Shown in pieces: positions 62,601 to 64,000 of a DNA stretch of 64,000 bases (position 1 is its first letter; the number at the start of each line of letters is the position of its first letter). Below the pieces are notes generated by a model. The model saw only the letters and a program-made list of their open reading frames with translations, was not told the DNA's origin and searched no databases. The DNA is taken from the NCBI RefSeq assembly GCF_029227915.1, contig NC_079885.1, positions 30,977,001-31,041,000 on the forward strand, given 5' to 3'. This DNA is from Hydractinia symbiolongicarpus. Lineage: Eukaryota > Cnidaria > Hydrozoa > Anthoathecata > Hydractiniidae. The translations under genes and the position numbers were made by a program.

Positions 62601-64000
62601 GGGAAATCGCGGGTTTTCGTTTGCCGGCGATTAAACTTCTTTTATACAGCGTCTCATCAAAAATGAAAACATTTTTGAGAACTACAAGTCTCATGAGTTG
62701 TAGTGGTGAAAAAATTACTTAAAAAATCGTTCGGAAAATGAGTTTACTCCCTGGGTACTTTCTTTGTATACTTTTGACTATACGGGCCGAGTCTGGGATT
62801 TACGGGAAATCGCGGATTTTCGTTTGAGGGCGATTAAACTTCTGTTATTCAGCGTCTCATCAAAAATGAAAACATTTTTGAAAACTACAAGTCTCATGCG
62901 TTGTAGTGGTAAAAAAATAATTTAAAAAATTGTTCGGAAAATGAGTTTACTCCCTGGGTACTTTCTTTGTATACTTTTGACTATACGGGCCGAGTCCGGG
63001 GTTTACGGAAAATGGCGGGTTTTCGTTTGCCGGCAATTAAACGTCTTTTATTCAGCGTCTCATCAAAAATGAAAACATTTTTGAAAACTACAAGTCTCAT
63101 GCGTTTTAGTGGTGCAAAGATAATTTAAAAAATCGTTTTGGAAATGAGTTTACACACAGGGTACTTTCTTTGTATACATTCGACTATACAGGCCAAGCCC
63201 GGAATTTACGGGAAATCGCGGATTTTCGTTTGCCGGCGATTAAACCACTTTCATTAAGCGTCTCATCAAAAATGAAAACATTTCCGAAAACTACAAGTCT
63301 CATGCGTTTTAGTGGTGAAAAAATAATTTAAAAAATCGTTCGGGAAATGAGTTTACTCCCTGGGTACTTTCTTTGTATACTTTTGACTATACGGGCCGAG
63401 TCCGGGATTTACGGGAAGTCGCGGGTTTTCGTTTGAGGGCGATTAAACTTCTTTTATTCAGCGTCTCATCAAAAATGAAAACATTTTTGAAAACTACAAG
63501 TCTCATGCGTTGTAGTGGTGAAAAAATGGAATAGTGGAAATGAGTTTACACCCTGGGTACTTTCTTTGTATACTTTTGACTATACGGGCCGACCCCAGGA
63601 TTTACAGGAAATGGCGGGTTTTCGTTTGCCGGCGAATAAACTTCTTTTATTCAGCGTCTCATCAAAAATGAAAACATTTTTGAAAACTACAAGTCTCATG
63701 CGTTTTAACGGTGAAAAGATAATTTAAAAAATTGTTCGGGAAATGAGTTTACTCACAGGGTACTTTCTTTGTATACTTTTGACTATACGGGCCGAGTCTG
63801 GGATTTACGGGAAATCGCGGATTTTCGTTTGAGGGCGATTAAACTTCTGTTATTCAGCGTCTCATCAAAAATGAAAACATTTTTGAAAACTACAAGTCTC
63901 ATGCGTTGTAGTGGTGAAAAAATAATTTAAAAAATCGTTCGGAAAATGAGTTTACTCCCTGGGTACTTTCTTTGTATACTTTTGACTATACGGGCCGAGT
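59633..64000 (+). repeat. 31-monomer tandem duplication, copy 2, with 5-monomer deletion
   Basis: Repeats 53353 onward at offset 6,280 until about 61200, then at offset 5,266, so 1,014 bp (five monomers) are missing compared with copy 1 (about 54925-55939). The breakpoint lies in the shared GGGTTTTCGTTTGCCGGC. The short variant recurs at 63526. The copy runs off the right edge of the window. Confidence 0.88.

Noticed and set aside
1-64000. CRISPR array
   Set aside because: The regular repeats have no unique spacers. The whole 203-bp unit is repeated and varies gradually, and there are no cas genes.
1-64000. Assembly artefact producing the nested duplications
   Set aside because: Duplicate copies carry distinct substitutions and indels, and blocks differ in internal content, which is hard to get from simple assembly duplication. 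Not excluded for the most identical pairs, where read support would decide.

Overview
This window is almost wholly tandem satellite DNA. A monomer of about 203 bp repeats roughly 280 times, and its only interruptions are two copies of one 3.13-kb AT-rich non-satellite segment. I find no protein-coding gene I can support. The megasatellite structure, the nested unequal duplications and a split A-box/B-box tRNA-like element point to a nuclear eukaryotic chromosome, probably pericentromeric or otherwise heterochromatic. The TAGC/CTAG-rich tract in the interruptions hints weakly at an invertebrate such as a sponge, but the organism cannot be named from this window.

The monomer has two main forms that intermix and recombine. 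The A form carries CACAGGGTAC, ATACATTCGAC, GCCAAGCCCGGGATTT and AAACCACTTTCATTAAGCG. The B form carries CCCTGGGTAC, ATACTTTTGAC, GCCGAGTCCGGGGTTT and AAACTTCTTTTATTCAGCG. Every monomer contains a dyad (TCAAAAATG, AAAA loop, CATTTTTGA) and a GC-rich dyad (CCCGGGATTT, 5-base loop, AAATCCCGGG, usually with one mismatch). It also has A/T tracts and an AT-rich segment near its end where most indels fall. Because 203 is not a multiple of 3, reading frames close within one or two monomers.

Layout. 1-866: array in reverse orientation. 867-882: inversion junction. 883-29659: forward array with a recent 4,669-bp (23-monomer) tandem duplication (2951-7619, 7620-12288), then a B-rich zone with smaller duplications (1,418 bp, about 405 bp, 1,417 bp) and one monomer with a 57-bp internal deletion. 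29660-32787: first interruption. 32788-47568: forward array with a 3,033-bp (15-monomer) and a 2,222-bp (11-monomer) tandem duplication. 47569-50698: second copy of the interruption. 50699-64000: forward array, collinear with 32788 onward but lacking the 3,033- and 2,222-bp duplications, and carrying its own 6,280-bp tandem duplication from 59633.

History inferred: the 3.13-kb segment entered one monomer with a 3-bp CAA duplication; paralogous empty sites remain at 3171 and 35424. A large block containing it was then duplicated in tandem (present offset 17.9 kb). Each copy was later remodelled by unequal exchange and whole-monomer deletions. Divergence between duplicate copies is well below 1%, so the array is evolving quickly.
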